Positions 38,789 to 49,752 of a stretch of DNA of 64,000 nt are shown here, piece by piece. The DNA is from Yersinia aldovae ATCC 35236 (lineage in GTDB: Bacteria > Pseudomonadota > Gammaproteobacteria > Enterobacterales > Enterobacteriaceae): positions 41,058-105,057 of the forward strand of contig NZ_ACCB01000012.1 of the NCBI RefSeq assembly GCF_000173735.1, given 5' to 3'. Within the stretch, counting starts at the first letter, position 1; each line of letters begins with the position of its first letter. The notes beneath the pieces are model-generated. The model saw nothing but the letters and a program-made list of their open reading frames with translations, was not told where the DNA came from and made no database searches. A program made the translations under genes and the position numbers.

Positions 38789-39670
38789 TTATGGTGCCAG
38801 GAAGCCAATCCAGTAGCCGAAGATACCGATGGCAAAGAAGCCCATAATGATCCACAGTGCGTTAACTTTACGGCGTAATAACCACATACAGCCGAAGGTT
38901 AATAGTAATGGCACCAAGCCTGGCATCAACTGGTCAAGAATGGTTTGTACCGTAGTGACAGTGGTTTCACCCGCTTGATTGGTTATTTTGGACACCACCA
39001 CCGGAATGTTGACGTGTGTCCATTTGTTGACCAAAGCCCCCATAACAAAGAGGCCGAGGATAGACGCCCCTTCCGTCAGTTTTTGTAGCAGGCCACCGTC
39101 CATATCGCTGACGATATTGACGCCTTTTTTGTAGCCGTAGGCCACACCGTAATAACGCGTCAGCAAACGAACCAGGTTAAACAGAACAAAGAACAGCAAC
39201 GGGCCAAGCAAGCTACCGCTCATCGCGATACCGGCACCGAGCGCCGCCAATACCGGGCGCACCGTACCCCAGAATATAGGATCACCCACACCGGCCAGCG
39301 GCCCCATCAGACCGACTTTGATCCCGTTGATTGCTGCATCGTCAATCTCTGCACCGTTGGCTCTCTGTTCTTCCATTGCCAGCGTGACACCCAGAATTGG
39401 GGCGGCCACGAAGGGTTGGGTGTTGAAGAATTCCAAATGGCGTTTGATTGCCTGTTTGCGCTCTTCCGAATTCTCCGGATACAGGCGACGAATGGCCGGT
39501 ACCATAGAGAAGCAGAAACCCAGCGCCTGCATACGTTCGAAGTTCCACGACCCTTGGAAGAGGTTAGAGCGGATAAACACACCGCGGATATCGGCGGGCG
39601 TGAGTTTCTTTTCACCAGTCGTTGTTTTATCAACACTGGTTTTATCAAGCACAGTTGTTGTATCAACCAT
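38789..39670 (-). CDS. manZ: Mannose PTS component IID
   Basis: Membrane-associated IID subunit of the mannose-family phosphotransferase system, working with ManY as the sugar channel. 293 residues; the motif RGVFIRSNLFQGSWNFERMQ is near the N-terminus and GPLAGVGDPIFWGT marks the family. The ATG at 39670 follows AAGGTGAGAGAA; a GTG nine bases upstream is less likely. Last gene of manXYZ. Confidence 0.95.
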   Translation of the reverse strand: MVDTTTVLDKTSVDKTTTGEKKLTPADIRGVFIRSNLFQGSWNFERMQALGFCFSMVPAIRRLYPENSEERKQAIKRHLEFFNTQPFVAAPILGVTLAMEEQRANGAEIDDAAINGIKVGLMGPLAGVGDPIFWGTVRPVLAALGAGIAMSGSLLGPLLFFVLFNLVRLLTRYYGVAYGYKKGVNIVSDMDGGLLQKLTEGASILGLFVMGALVNKWTHVNIPVVVSKITNQAGETTVTTVQTILDQLMPGLVPLLLTFGCMWLLRRKVNALWIIMGFFAIGIFGYWIGFLAP

Positions 39671-39685
39671 TTCTCTCACCTTTTC

Positions 39686-40483
39686 CTAGTCTAATTCGTT
39701 ATCAAGATCATTATTTGACGGGCCAGACTGTACAACTTGAGACTTGTTGTATTTCGGGCTGAGCTGGATATACAGCAGGGCCATAACCACACCAATAACA
39801 CCCAAGGCCACCAGGTTGAAGTTGGTGAATGCGGCAGTGACGAAACCTAAGTAGAAGAATGGCATCAGGTAGCCAGCACGCATCATGTTGATAACCATGG
39901 CGTAACCGACTACGACGATCATACCACCGGCAATGTTCAAGCCACTGGTAACCACATCAGGAATCGAACTGAGCAGCATCTGAACTTCAGATGTCCCAAC
40001 CGACAAGGCAACGATCAGGGCAGGGATAGCGATACGCATCGCCTGCAAGAACAGGGCAGAAATGTGGATCCAGGTTATCGCGCGTAGGCTGCCACGTTCG
40101 GCGGCACCATCGGCGGCGTGTTGGAAAGCAACCGTAATGGTACGAACGATGATGGTTAATACCTGACCTGCGGCGGCCAGTGGGATAGCCAGTGCGATAC
40201 CGGCACCGATATCTTGACCACCAGCAATAACCAGAATGGTCGAAATAATTGACGCCAGCGCGGCATCAGGCGCTACAGCAGCACCGATGTTCATCCAGCC
40301 GAGCGCGATCATTTCTAAGGTACCGCCGATAATAATACCGGTTTTCATATCACCTAGAACCAGACCTACCAGAGTACAAGCAACGAGAGGACGGTGAAAT
40401 TGGAACTCATCCAGAATGGAACCCATCCCGGCGATACAGGCAACGATAAATATCAGCACAATCTGAAGAGTAGTGATCTCCAT
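39686..40483 (-). CDS. manY: Mannose PTS component IIC
   Basis: Integral membrane IIC subunit, 265 residues, forming the sugar channel together with IID. Typical start MEITTLQIVLIFIVAC and family segments LDEFQFHRPLVACTLVGL and GWMNIGAAVAPDAALAS are seen. In relatives this pair also serves as an entry route for some phage DNA and bacteriocins. Middle gene of manXYZ, 15 bases before manZ. Confidence 0.95.
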   Translation of the reverse strand: MEITTLQIVLIFIVACIAGMGSILDEFQFHRPLVACTLVGLVLGDMKTGIIIGGTLEMIALGWMNIGAAVAPDAALASIISTILVIAGGQDIGAGIALAIPLAAAGQVLTIIVRTITVAFQHAADGAAERGSLRAITWIHISALFLQAMRIAIPALIVALSVGTSEVQMLLSSIPDVVTSGLNIAGGMIVVVGYAMVINMMRAGYLMPFFYLGFVTAAFTNFNLVALGVIGVVMALLYIQLSPKYNKSQVVQSGPSNNDLDNELD

Positions 40484-40573
40484 TGTACTTCTCCTATGAC
40501 CAAAAAAGCTGAGTAAAATAACCGTGTTCCAAAACAGAACAGGGCATTACCTTTCTACGTGTTTTTAATAAAT

Positions 40574-41551
40574 CTATTTATTCAGTTTGTTGATTAAATC
40601 CATCATTTTAAGTCGGCTATCCGAAGAGACTTTACGCACTTCCAGCTCAATACCACGCGCATTGAGTTTATTAAAAGCAGCGATATCTGTTTCATCAACG
40701 GAGACGGCGTTATTCACCTGGGTTTTCCCCTGACGGAATGCCATGCCACCAATATTGACTGACTTAATATCTACGCCACCCTCAACCATACGCACGACGT
40801 CGCTTGGGTTGGTAAATAACAACATAACCCGGTCTTTGGCATATTTCGGGTTGTTGTAAACACGAATAGCTTTCTCAACATCAACGACGTGCGCGGTGAC
40901 ACCCGGAGGGGCAACCTGTTTGAGCAAGGTGCTACGCATTTTGTCGGCAGCCACTTCGTCACTGACCACAATAATGCGGCTTACGTTAGTTTCTTTGGTC
41001 CAGCGAGTGGCGACCTGACCATGAATTAGGCGGTCATCAATACGTGCCAGCCCGATCTTCATGTGATCATTCGGGCCTAAAGCGACGGCAGGAGCTGCGG
41101 CAGCTTTACGTACAGCGGCTGCGGGTTGCGGGAGAGCGGTAGCCACATCAGGGTTAACCGTTTTTAATGCTTTCACGCCCTCACGACCGGTTTCCACCGC
41201 GACTGCAACCAATTGGGCAAATGATGGATCATCATCACGCGCCATAAAGGTTTCAGCCAACATTGGAATATTAACCCCGGTGACGACCTCATAGTTCTCT
41301 TTATCGATAGCAATGCGGCTGGCGGCATTAAACGGGCTGCCACCCCAGGTATCAACCAGGAATAAAACACCTTTACTGGTGTCTAATCCGGTCAACTTAC
41401 CGTCGTATTTTTCAATCAACGTTTCGGCATTCTCACCTGGGACGAAATCGATATAAGCGACATTACTTTGCTCGCCTAAAATCATTTCAGCTGTCTTTAG
41501 CAGTTGTTCTGCCGCAGCCCCATGTGTGCCAATGATAATAGCTATACTCAC
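40574..41551 (-). CDS. manX: Mannose PTS component IIAB
   Basis: Cytosolic phosphorelay subunit of the mannose/glucose/glucosamine PTS, 325 residues. The IIA domain carries the phosphorylated His10 in IIIGTHGAAAE; an Ala/Pro linker (about 140-160) leads to IIB with His177 in RIDDRLIHGQVATRW. First gene of manXYZ, 90 bases before manY. Catabolite control by CRP and Mlc is known in E. coli; no operator could be read with confidence here. Confidence 0.96.
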   Translation of the reverse strand: MSIAIIIGTHGAAAEQLLKTAEMILGEQSNVAYIDFVPGENAETLIEKYDGKLTGLDTSKGVLFLVDTWGGSPFNAASRIAIDKENYEVVTGVNIPMLAETFMARDDDPSFAQLVAVAVETGREGVKALKTVNPDVATALPQPAAAVRKAAAAPAVALGPNDHMKIGLARIDDRLIHGQVATRWTKETNVSRIIVVSDEVAADKMRSTLLKQVAPPGVTAHVVDVEKAIRVYNNPKYAKDRVMLLFTNPSDVVRMVEGGVDIKSVNIGGMAFRQGKTQVNNAVSVDETDIAAFNKLNARGIELEVRKVSSDSRLKMMDLINKLNK

Positions 41552-42231
41552 TCGCTACCCCCTCTGTTAACTCAGAATTGAGTTCTCACACGTACAGAAA
41601 AATCACTTTGACCAAAACTACTTTCACCAAAAACACTTCGGTTCACATTGAATCCATTAATGATAGCCGCAATATTGCCTTACCACCGCCGATTTAGTCA
41701 TAACATCAATGAATCGATTCAGGTGTATGTTCCAAAGTTATTGGATGGGATTTATTTTAGTCAGTGAAAAAATAAATTATGTGACGCTGTTCATTTATTC
41801 AGACATGTTATGAATGATTTAGCTTACTTGGATAATTAAACATCACTTAAGTGAACAGGATCATGGTCGGACGAGCGATTTTGTTTAACGAGCGAAACGG
41901 TGAATTTAATCAGAATGAATTTTTGTACCAACTCATTGGATAAATGCGACTATGCCAACAAAAAAATTCCTGATAAAGTTGGCGCTTCTATTAATTGTCA
42001 GGAGTTAAGGGCCTCAGCTCTCCCTATGGACTGTCACCGAAGTTACTGTTTACTTAGCGTTAATACCCAACCAGTGGGGTTAAATCTGGTTATCAAATCA
42101 CGCACATCTGCTGCGTCTAATGTCACCCGATCTTTCTGCGTATTTATTCTGACAACCGTACTGCGGCGTTTTGCTGCGTCTGTTGTCGAGTGCTCATCAT
42201 CTAAATCGTGTTCTTATTTACGGAGTCTGAC
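41552..42231. other. Divergent control region between manX and yoaE
   Basis: About 680 bases carrying both divergent promoters. I see no gene: the long frame at 41900-42244 lacks a ribosome site and overlaps yoaE. The yoaE leader contains an imperfect repeat TGCTGCGTCT near 42109 and 42173, of unknown meaning. Confidence 0.45.
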
Positions 42232-43775
42232 ATGGAATTTCTAATGGACCCCTCAATCTGGGCAGGGTTAATGACGTTAGTGGTACTGGAAATTGTTCTG
42301 GGTATCGATAACCTGGTCTTTATCGCCATATTGGCCGATAAACTGCCGCCTAAACAGAGAGATAAAGCCCGTATCATCGGTTTATCTCTTGCGCTGATCA
42401 TGCGTTTGGGGCTGCTATCGGTCATCTCCTGGATGGTAACGCTGACCACACCGCTGTTCAGTGTCGGCAGTTTTAGCTTCTCCGGACGAGATTTGATTCT
42501 GTTAGTGGGGGGGCTATTCCTGCTATTCAAAGCCACTACGGAGCTACACGAAAGGCTGGAGGGTAACCAGCACGATGACAGTGCCAGCAAAGGTTATGCC
42601 AGCTTCTGGGCCGTTGTTGCGCAGATAGTGGTGTTGGACGCGGTCTTCTCACTGGATGCCGTCATCACTGCTGTGGGGATGGTCAATGATTTGGCTATCA
42701 TGATGACCGCTGTCGTGATTGCTATGGGCGTGATGTTACTGGCGTCGAAAACGCTGACCCGGTTTGTTAACGCGCATCCGACCGTGGTGGTGCTCTGTCT
42801 GAGTTTCCTGTTGATGATCGGCCTGAGTCTGATCGCCGAAGGTTTCGGCTTCCATATTCCGAAAGGCTACCTGTACGCCGCGATTGGCTTCTCTATTTTG
42901 ATAGAGCTGTTCAACCAGATTGCACGGCGGAACTTTATCAAGCAGGAATCCCGCTTGCCACGGCGTCAGCGTACCGCTGAAGCGATTATCCGTTTGATGG
43001 GCGGGCGTCAGCAGCAGGAGCCACAACACGGCGACACACAGCAGACGATGCCAGCAGAAGCGTTTGCAGAAGAAGAGCGCTATATGATTAGCGGCGTACT
43101 GACGCTGGCTTCGCGCTCAATGCGCAGCGTTATGACACCGCGTACTGAGATCTCCTGGGTGGATTGCAATCGCTCACAAGCAGAGATCCGCGAGCAACTG
43201 CTGGATACACCGCACAGCTTGTTTCCCGTTTGCCGTGATTCATTAGATCAGATAATTGGTGTGGTTCGCGCGAAGGATTTGCTGGTTGCCATTGAACGTG
43301 GTGATTCTATCTGTGAGTTTGCTGCGGCAACCCCCCTATTGTGGTGCCGGACACCATGGATGTGATTAATCTGTTGGGGGTACTGCGTAAAGCCAAGGGG
43401 CGCTTAGTGGTGGTTAATGATGAGTTCGGCGTGGTGCAGGGGCTGGTTACGCCGCTGGATGTGCTGGAAGCGATCGCCGGTGAGTTCCCTGACGAAGATG
43501 AAACACCAGATATCATTACTGACGGTGATAGTTGGCTGGTGAAGGGCGGGGCAGACTTGCACTCTCTGGAACAGGCGCTGGATTGTCAGGCGTTAGTTAG
43601 CCCGACGGCAGATTATGCCTCGCTCGCCGGTATGCTGCTGTCGCACTCAGGCCATATGCCGACGGCGGGTGATGTGGTTGAGCTGCATAATCTGCGTTTT
43701 GAGATTATGGAGGTATCAGATTACCGCATCGAACTGGTGCGCATTACCAAGCTGCATAACGATCAGGAAGAGTAA
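42232..43775 (+). pseudogene. yoaE: TerC/CBS-domain membrane protein YoaE, frameshifted
   Basis: YoaE joins a TerC-type membrane domain ([20 protein letters not shown], then [19 protein letters not shown]) to CBS domains and a CorC/HlyC-type C-terminus. Starting at ATG 42232, the frame is lost in a run of six C (43331-43336), after EFAAATP. A seventh C would restore [18 protein letters not shown] and reach the stop at 43775, giving 514 residues (E. coli 518). The first frame alone ends 30 bases later with random residues. Everything else is intact, so the break is recent or a base-call error. Substrate of the family is unsettled (possibly metals). Confidence 0.88.
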
Positions 43776-43904
43776 GGCGAGTTTATCTTCTGGAAACTGA
43801 TGGCGCGACTGCACTAATGGGCACACTGCGGCGACCCATTCGGCACATTTCCCTGCCTGATGACGTCGTTACCCCGTATCTGACTGCATAAAACATCTGA
43901 CCGC

Positions 43905-43932
43905 ATAAAAAAGGGGAGCTTCGGCTCCCCTT
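43905..43932 (-). terminator. Terminator of sdaA
   Basis: On the minus strand AAGGGGAGC/GCTCCCCTT (43924-43932 with 43911-43919) forms a 9-bp stem with a 4-base loop followed by a T run. It lies 30 bases past the sdaA stop and could also serve yoaE. Confidence 0.85.
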
Positions 43933-43962
43933 GGTGATCACGATTTCTTTTACGGAAAGAAA

Positions 43963-45327
43963 TTAATTACATTGCACCTTGATTGCCAACCCCCCGCGGG
44001 AGGTTTCGCGGTATTTAGCATTCATATCTTTGCCCGTCTCAAACATGGTCTCGATAACTTTATCGAGTGAGACGCGCGGTTCGCTGGTACGGCGCATTGC
44101 CATACGTGCAGAGTTGATCGCTTTCACGGAGGCTATCGCATTACGTTCAATGCAAGGCACTTGTACTTGACCTGCAACCGGATCACAGGTCAGCCCCAAG
44201 TTGTGTTCCATGCCAATTTCAGCGGCGATACAGACCTGAATCGGGCTGGCACCCAGTAATTCAGCCAGACCAGCCGCTGCCATTGAACACGCCACGCCCA
44301 CTTCACCCTGACAGCCGACTTCTGCACCAGAAATAGATGCATTCATCTTATACAAAATACCAACAGCACCGGATGACAGGAAGTAGCGGATAAAGATTTC
44401 AGGCGTTACTGGCTCGATAAAGTGATCATAATAGGCCAGTACGGCCGGAACGATACCGCAGGCGCCGTTAGTGGGGGCGGTGACCACACGGCCACCCGCT
44501 GCATTCTCTTCGTTAACGGCCAGTGCGAACATATTGACCCAATCAATGACAACCATAGGATCGTTGGACAGTTTATCGGAGGAAACCAGCAAACGGCGCA
44601 ATGCGGATGCACGACGTGGTACGCGCAATGGCCCCGGTAGCACTCCCTCGGTATTCAAGCCGCGATCGATACACGCGCGCATAGTCTGCCAGATCGCGGT
44701 GAAATAGGACTCAATCTCTTCTTTACTGTGCATCGCCAGCTCATTCTGCATCACCATTCCAGAGATAGACATCCCTGTTTGTTCACAGTTAGCCAGGATT
44801 TCTTCCGCAGAATCAAACGGATAAGGCACGCTCACTTCATTGACTGCCGCTTTGCCAAAATGCTCTTCATCGACGATAAAACCACCACCGATGGAGTAGT
44901 AGGTTTTGCTGAGCACTTTCTCATTGCCAGCGAAGGCGTGGATCTGCATACCATTTTCATGCAGCGGCAGATTATCGCTGCGGAACACCATTCCACCTTC
45001 ACGCGGGAAGTCTACCTCGTGCAAGCCATTGGCTAGCATCAGTTTTTGGCGTAATTCTACATCACGGATAAAGGCCGGAATACTGTCGATATCCACGGTA
45101 TCTGGCATGTTACCTGCCAACCCCATAATAATGGCAATATCGGTATGGTGACCTTTCCCTGTCAGTGACAGTGAGCCGTAAACATCAACGGCAACCCGTG
45201 TGACAGAAGGCATCAGTCCTTGAGATATCAGTAAGTCAGAGAACTGCTTACCGGCTTTCATTGGCCCAACAGTATGAGAACTGGACGGCCCAATACCAAT
45301 CTTGAACATATCAAAAACACTAATCAC
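43963..45327 (-). CDS. sdaA: L-serine dehydratase 1
   Basis: Iron-sulfur L-serine deaminase making pyruvate and ammonia. The 454-residue product equals E. coli SdaA in length. Motifs: [19 protein letters not shown] near the start, [13 protein letters not shown], and Fe-S cysteines in [18 protein letters not shown] and near the C-terminus (KVQCN). I chose GTG at 45327 because AAGGAG lies seven bases upstream and the product then begins ISVFDMF as in relatives. Neighbours nudL and pabB are the same as in E. coli, supporting sdaA over sdaB. Confidence 0.95.
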   Translation of the reverse strand: MISVFDMFKIGIGPSSSHTVGPMKAGKQFSDLLISQGLMPSVTRVAVDVYGSLSLTGKGHHTDIAIIMGLAGNMPDTVDIDSIPAFIRDVELRQKLMLANGLHEVDFPREGGMVFRSDNLPLHENGMQIHAFAGNEKVLSKTYYSIGGGFIVDEEHFGKAAVNEVSVPYPFDSAEEILANCEQTGMSISGMVMQNELAMHSKEEIESYFTAIWQTMRACIDRGLNTEGVLPGPLRVPRRASALRRLLVSSDKLSNDPMVVIDWVNMFALAVNEENAAGGRVVTAPTNGACGIVPAVLAYYDHFIEPVTPEIFIRYFLSSGAVGILYKMNASISGAEVGCQGEVGVACSMAAAGLAELLGASPIQVCIAAEIGMEHNLGLTCDPVAGQVQVPCIERNAIASVKAINSARMAMRRTSEPRVSLDKVIETMFETGKDMNAKYRETSRGGLAIKVQCN

Positions 45328-45340
45328 GCTAAAACTCCTT

Positions 45341-45779
45341 AACAAAGCCTTTTGTTATTCCCGGTGCATATGAATGTGGCCGAGAATATCTGTATTAAGT
45401 ATAAGAGCGCTGTGGATAGCAGCAGGTTACTTTGTATTAAGTCTTGCTATCACAGGCCATGTTAGTTTGGGTCCTACTGGTGTTAGCGGTATCAATTTGA
45501 TATCACAACAATGTCATCTCGCTACCAATTAATCGTTATCACTACCAGGTTTTAACCTTACTTTTTTAGTGGTTTATAGTGATGAATGTTATTTTACAGA
45601 TATTTCATAACGCTGACAGGCGATTTTACAGTTTTTTTAAAATGGATGTGCAGGGAAAATAGGGTAAAAATCGTTGTGATGTGGTGATAGGGATCGCTTT
45701 ATGCTGTTATTGCGCTTTTTTAGCCGCCACGATGTGACGGTTGTCACTGATACCCGGTATTAGGTAGCGCGTTTTACTG
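45341..45779. other. Intergenic region upstream of sdaA
   Basis: About 440 bases between the nudL stop and the sdaA start, all minus strand. No gene is seen. It contains the sdaA promoter and presumably sites for its known regulators; none can be assigned with confidence. Confidence 0.4.
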
Positions 45780-46358
45780 TCAGAGAGTGACCTGCTGTGC
45801 CAGACGGCGGATGATGGCTGCCGTCAACCCCCAGATAAATTGGCTTTCGTACCAGGAAAGATAGACGCGGTGATTGAACCCTCCACGATGAATATCCAGC
45901 GCATAATAACGAGAGAGGCGGAGTGCTTCATGTAAGGGGATTTCAAACAGCCCGGCGACTTCTTCTTCATTGCCATGAAAAGCAATATCGGCGGGGACTA
46001 ATCCTACGATGGGGGTTACCTGATAACCACTGGAGCTATCGAGTGGGGCCAATTGCCCCAAGACATGTACTGACGATGCTGGGATCGCCACTTCTTCTTC
46101 GGCTTCGCGCAGCGCGGTATCAATCAGTGAGCGGTCATCGTGATCGGCTTTGCCACCGGGGAAAGCAACCTGACCGGCATGTTTGCGCAAGTGGTTTGAG
46201 CGCCGGGTTAACAGCAGCGTGGGTTCTGGGCGGCAAATAATCGGGATCAACACCGCCGCATGATGGCTGTTAGCCGAGAAACTGCCCGCCGGAGGCAGTT
46301 GTAGCTGAAAACGGCTGATAAACTCCATCAGGGCACGCCCTGTCATTCCATCATTCAC
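45780..46358 (-). CDS. nudL: Nudix CoA pyrophosphatase NudL
   Basis: A 192-residue Nudix hydrolase of the NudL (YeaB) family, which splits CoA and related compounds. The UPF0035 motif [20 protein letters not shown] and the Nudix box GGKADH...[12 protein letters not shown] are intact. The ATG at 46358 lies 6 bases past the pabB stop, so it is translated right after pabB in the same unit. Confidence 0.92.
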   Translation of the reverse strand: MNDGMTGRALMEFISRFQLQLPPAGSFSANSHHAAVLIPIICRPEPTLLLTRRSNHLRKHAGQVAFPGGKADHDDRSLIDTALREAEEEVAIPASSVHVLGQLAPLDSSSGYQVTPIVGLVPADIAFHGNEEEVAGLFEIPLHEALRLSRYYALDIHRGGFNHRVYLSWYESQFIWGLTAAIIRRLAQQVTL

Positions 46359-46364
46359 AGACAG

Positions 46365-47744
46365 TTACTCACCAAATGATTGATTTCCCAACTGCGGCAA
46401 GATACGGGCAACTTTATCGAAGGTTTCCTGATATTCAGCCTGTTCCTGACTATCAGCCACTATCCCCCCGCCAGCAGAGCAATATATTTTACCGTTTTCC
46501 GTCAATAAGGTACGAATGGTGATATTGGTATCCATCGTGCCGCAGCAACTAATATAGCCAATGTTGCCGCAATAGGCATTACGCCGATGTGGCTCAAGTT
46601 GCTCAATGATCTCCATCGCGCGGATTTTAGGTGCGCCGGTAATCGAACCACCAGGGAAACAGGCGCGCAGCAAGGCTGTAGCCGGACAATCGGTGGGGAG
46701 CGTGGCGGTAATGGTGCTAACCAAATGATGCACTGCCGGGAAAGGCTCTACCACAAACAGCTCAGGTACTCGAACACTGCCTGGTTGTGCGACGCGGCCA
46801 ATGTCATTACGTAACAGATCGACAATCATCAGATTTTCCGCCTGATCTTTGGCTGAATGCGCCAGACGTTCAGCTTGCAAACGGTCCTGTTCGGGATTCG
46901 GCAACCGTGGCAACGTGCCTTTAATGGGGCGAGTCTGAATTTGATGGTTTTCCAACCATAAAAAACGTTCCGGCGAGACACTCAGAATTGCATTATGCGG
47001 CAAGCGGATAAAGGCTGAAAAGGGTGCCCGGTTGCTGCGATTCAGTGACAGAAACGCTTGCCATTCATCTCCCTGATATTCAGCACTGAATCTCTGTGCG
47101 AGATTAATTTGATAACAGTCGCCACTGTGCAGATATTCCTGAATCTGACGGAATTTCTCGCCATATTGCGCCCGCGATATATTTGCTTGCCAGTGGCTGG
47201 TCAGTTTGAATGGCATGATAGTTTTAGGGGCTTTTTGCTGCTGTAGCCACTGCCAGCGCTGCTCCACATCGCCGTGGCAAACTAAGGTCAGCTTGTGCAA
47301 TTGGTGATCAGCAATCAGTGCCCAATCATACAAGCCGATAGCCATATCCGGCAACGCGACATCTGGAATCGCCAACGCAGGGAGTTTCTCCACGCGCCGC
47401 CCCAAATCATAACCAAATAACCCCAAGGCTCCGCCCAGAAATGGCAGGTCAGGATGTGGTGAGATAAGAGGCAAGAAATTATCCAGTTGTTGCTGCAATA
47501 AAGAGAACGGGTCGGCAAGCGAGCATTCCTGCTCTTGCGCACCCATGATCTGGGTTTCCAGGCCGTGGGTCGTGAGTGTTATCTGTGGGTCAGCGACCAA
47601 AATATCAAAGCGATTGTGAGTGTGTTCGGCAAAACCAGAATGCAGCAGCATCGCCCAGGCTTGATGAGCAAGCGGGGAGAATTGTTGGATTACGGCCTCA
47701 GGCTGATAAGGCAAGACTTTGAAAGTCAGGGATTTCTCACTCAT
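46365..47744 (-). CDS. pabB: Aminodeoxychorismate synthase component I
   Basis: PabB converts chorismate plus ammonia (from PabA) to 4-amino-4-deoxychorismate for folate synthesis. The 459-residue chorismate-binding enzyme shows TRPIKGTLPR (with the PIKGT lysine), ENLMIVDLLRNDIGRV, and GSITGAPKIRAMEIIEQLEP near the C-terminus. Divergent from yoaH; coupled to nudL downstream. Confidence 0.95.
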   Translation of the reverse strand: MSEKSLTFKVLPYQPEAVIQQFSPLAHQAWAMLLHSGFAEHTHNRFDILVADPQITLTTHGLETQIMGAQEQECSLADPFSLLQQQLDNFLPLISPHPDLPFLGGALGLFGYDLGRRVEKLPALAIPDVALPDMAIGLYDWALIADHQLHKLTLVCHGDVEQRWQWLQQQKAPKTIMPFKLTSHWQANISRAQYGEKFRQIQEYLHSGDCYQINLAQRFSAEYQGDEWQAFLSLNRSNRAPFSAFIRLPHNAILSVSPERFLWLENHQIQTRPIKGTLPRLPNPEQDRLQAERLAHSAKDQAENLMIVDLLRNDIGRVAQPGSVRVPELFVVEPFPAVHHLVSTITATLPTDCPATALLRACFPGGSITGAPKIRAMEIIEQLEPHRRNAYCGNIGYISCCGTMDTNITIRTLLTENGKIYCSAGGGIVADSQEQAEYQETFDKVARILPQLGNQSFGE

Positions 47745-47974
47745 GAATGGCTATTCTTTTCTTTCAGATGATTATATTTAGAGAAATGGCTGTCCAGTGG
47801 CATAATCGCCGCGCTCACAGCGAAACTGCCTGATAGATTACCATAATTTACTCAATGTAATGGGCGGATAGTTTAGTGGCAGTGGGTCACCGCAGACAAA
47901 AATAACCAAGTATAGACCCTCCGTGCTTAGCGTTGCTGGGGTATACTTAAGAATTATATGCAGGAGATAAATCA

Positions 47975-48232
47975 ATGCTAGCGGGTATGCCTTCACTTTC
48001 CCATGAGGAACAGCAAGAAGCGGTCGAACGTATTCACAAATTCATGTCGGAAGGGATGAGCAGTGGCGAGGCGATTGCATTGGTGGCAGCGGAGATCCGT
48101 GAGCGGCACCAGGACGATCCCCAAGCGATGGCTATTTTTGAAGACGATGATTTTGATGAACACTCTGAGTCAGATTATCGCCGTGATAATGAGCAAGATG
48201 CGGATGAAATCGAGGACCCTTACGAGGGGTAA
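47975..48232 (+). CDS. yoaH: YoaH family small protein (UPF0181)
   Basis: An 85-residue acidic protein. The first 50 residues ([20 protein letters not shown] and [19 protein letters not shown]) match YoaH; the acidic tail ([13 protein letters not shown]) is longer than in E. coli (59 residues). Function unknown. The ATG at 47975 follows CAGGAG. Divergent from pabB as in E. coli. Confidence 0.9.
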   Translation: MLAGMPSLSHEEQQEAVERIHKFMSEGMSSGEAIALVAAEIRERHQDDPQAMAIFEDDDFDEHSESDYRRDNEQDADEIEDPYEG

Positions 48233-48260
48233 TGCCTCACGCCGTTACCGACTCACAACC

Positions 48261-48284
48261 AAACCCGCCACACAAGGCGGGTTT
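48261..48284. terminator. Bidirectional terminator between yoaH and purT
   Basis: A 9-bp stem AAACCCGCC/GGCGGGTTT between convergent stops at 48232 and 48295. Confidence 0.8.
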
Positions 48285-48294
48285 GTTAATAGCG

Positions 48295-49476
48295 CTACTT
48301 GCCACTCACCACCACGGCATCAGCTGCTCGTTTTGCCACTTCAATCGCCACCGCAATATCCTCTGCCACTGCCAGCGCAACCCCTAAACGGCGTTTGCCG
48401 GCAATATCAGGTTTACCAAATAAGCGAATTTGCGTATCTCCGCTCAAGGCATTTTCTAAACCGTGGTAAGCCACATTTTGGCTGGTAAGTTCTGGCAAAA
48501 TGACCGCGGAGGCAGCCGGACCATATTGGCGAATGGTGCCGATGGGTAAGCCTAAAAATGCGCGAACATGTAAAGAAAACTCAGACATATTCTGTGATAT
48601 CAAGGTTACCATGCCGGTATCGTGTGGGCGTGGAGAGACCTCACTAAAGATAACCTCGTCGCCACAAACAAATAATTCCACACCAAATAGCCCGAACCCT
48701 CCAAGTGCTTTCACTACATTTTCCGCAATCTCTTTCGCGCGCTGTAAGGCGATATGACTCATGGCTTGCGGCTGCCATGATTCACGATAATCTCCCTCTT
48801 CCTGACGGTGGCCAATTGGCGCGCAGAAATGGATGCCATCAATAGCATTGATGGTCAGCAAGGTAATTTCAAAATCAAAACGTACCAAACCTTCAACAAT
48901 GACCCTGCCACCCCCGGCACGCCCCCCTTGCTGGGCATAATCCCATGCGGCTTTAAGCTGCTTTTCGCCCCGGATCAGGCTTTGGCCTTTGCCAGACGAA
49001 CTCATCACAGGCTTAACGATACAGGGGAAACCGATCGCGCTCACGGCTTGATGGAACGCACTTTCAGTATCGGCAAAACGGTAGCTGGATGTTGGTAATT
49101 GTAGGGTTTCCGCCGCCAAACGGCGAATACCCTCGCGGTTCATGGTCAGGCGGGTGGCTTCGGCGCACGGCACCACACGCAGGCCCTGCGTCTCAAGTTC
49201 AACCAACATATCGGTGGCGATAGCTTCTATTTCAGGCACGATATAATGTGGTTTTTCCAGCTCAACCAACTGCTTGAGTGCTGCGCCATCCAGCATGTTA
49301 ATCACATGGCTGCGATGAGCGACATGCATCGCGGGCGCGTCTGCGTAGCGATCAACGGCGATAACTTCCAACCCTAATCTTTGGCATTCGATAGCCACTT
49401 CTTTGCCCAACTCGCCAGAGCCGAGCAACATGACACGGGTTGCACCGGGGCGCAGAGCGGTTCCAATAGTCAACAT
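48295..49476 (-). CDS. purT: Formate-dependent GAR transformylase PurT
   Basis: ATP-grasp enzyme making formyl-GAR from formate in purine synthesis, independent of PurN. 393 residues. Visible: N-terminal [16 protein letters not shown], the ATP-grasp stretch [15 protein letters not shown], and metal-site [23 protein letters not shown] PurR box lies 87 bases upstream. Single gene. Confidence 0.96.
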   Translation of the reverse strand: MLTIGTALRPGATRVMLLGSGELGKEVAIECQRLGLEVIAVDRYADAPAMHVAHRSHVINMLDGAALKQLVELEKPHYIVPEIEAIATDMLVELETQGLRVVPCAEATRLTMNREGIRRLAAETLQLPTSSYRFADTESAFHQAVSAIGFPCIVKPVMSSSGKGQSLIRGEKQLKAAWDYAQQGGRAGGGRVIVEGLVRFDFEITLLTINAIDGIHFCAPIGHRQEEGDYRESWQPQAMSHIALQRAKEIAENVVKALGGFGLFGVELFVCGDEVIFSEVSPRPHDTGMVTLISQNMSEFSLHVRAFLGLPIGTIRQYGPAASAVILPELTSQNVAYHGLENALSGDTQIRLFGKPDIAGKRRLGVALAVAEDIAVAIEVAKRAADAVVVSGK

Positions 49477-49562
49477 AGTTCGTTACCTACATCAGTGAGA
49501 AAATGGCGGATTAATTTGACGCACGATAAATTTTACCGGAAATAGTATACGAGAAAACAGCG

Positions 49563-49578
49563 ACGAAAACGATTGCGT
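49563..49578 (-). promoter_or_regulatory. PurR box of purT
   Basis: On the minus strand ACGCAATCGTTTTCGT fits the PurR consensus ANGCAANCGNTTNCNT at every defined base. It lies upstream of purT, a known member of the PurR regulon. Confidence 0.85.
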
Positions 49579-49752
49579 ATCTGGGCGGGAATAGAAACCT
49601 GCCTGAGCCATTTGCGCAGCGCATTGCGTATTTAGCCTGTTTTTTGCGGTTTCATTCCGGCATCGGGCCTATCTCTGGTATTATCGCGCCAAAATCTTGC
49701 GCTTGCCTTCAGGCCATCGCTGCCATTCCATCCAGTTATAAGAGTTACCGCC

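Noticed and set aside
41900..42244. 114-codon frame upstream of yoaE
   Set aside because: Overlaps the yoaE start in another frame, has no ribosome site, and its Ser/Cys-rich product looks non-coding. Probably the yoaE leader.
43879..43910. Short tandem repeat CATCTGACCGCATAAAA-like
   Set aside because: Only two imperfect copies beside a terminator; no sign of a CRISPR or regulatory array.
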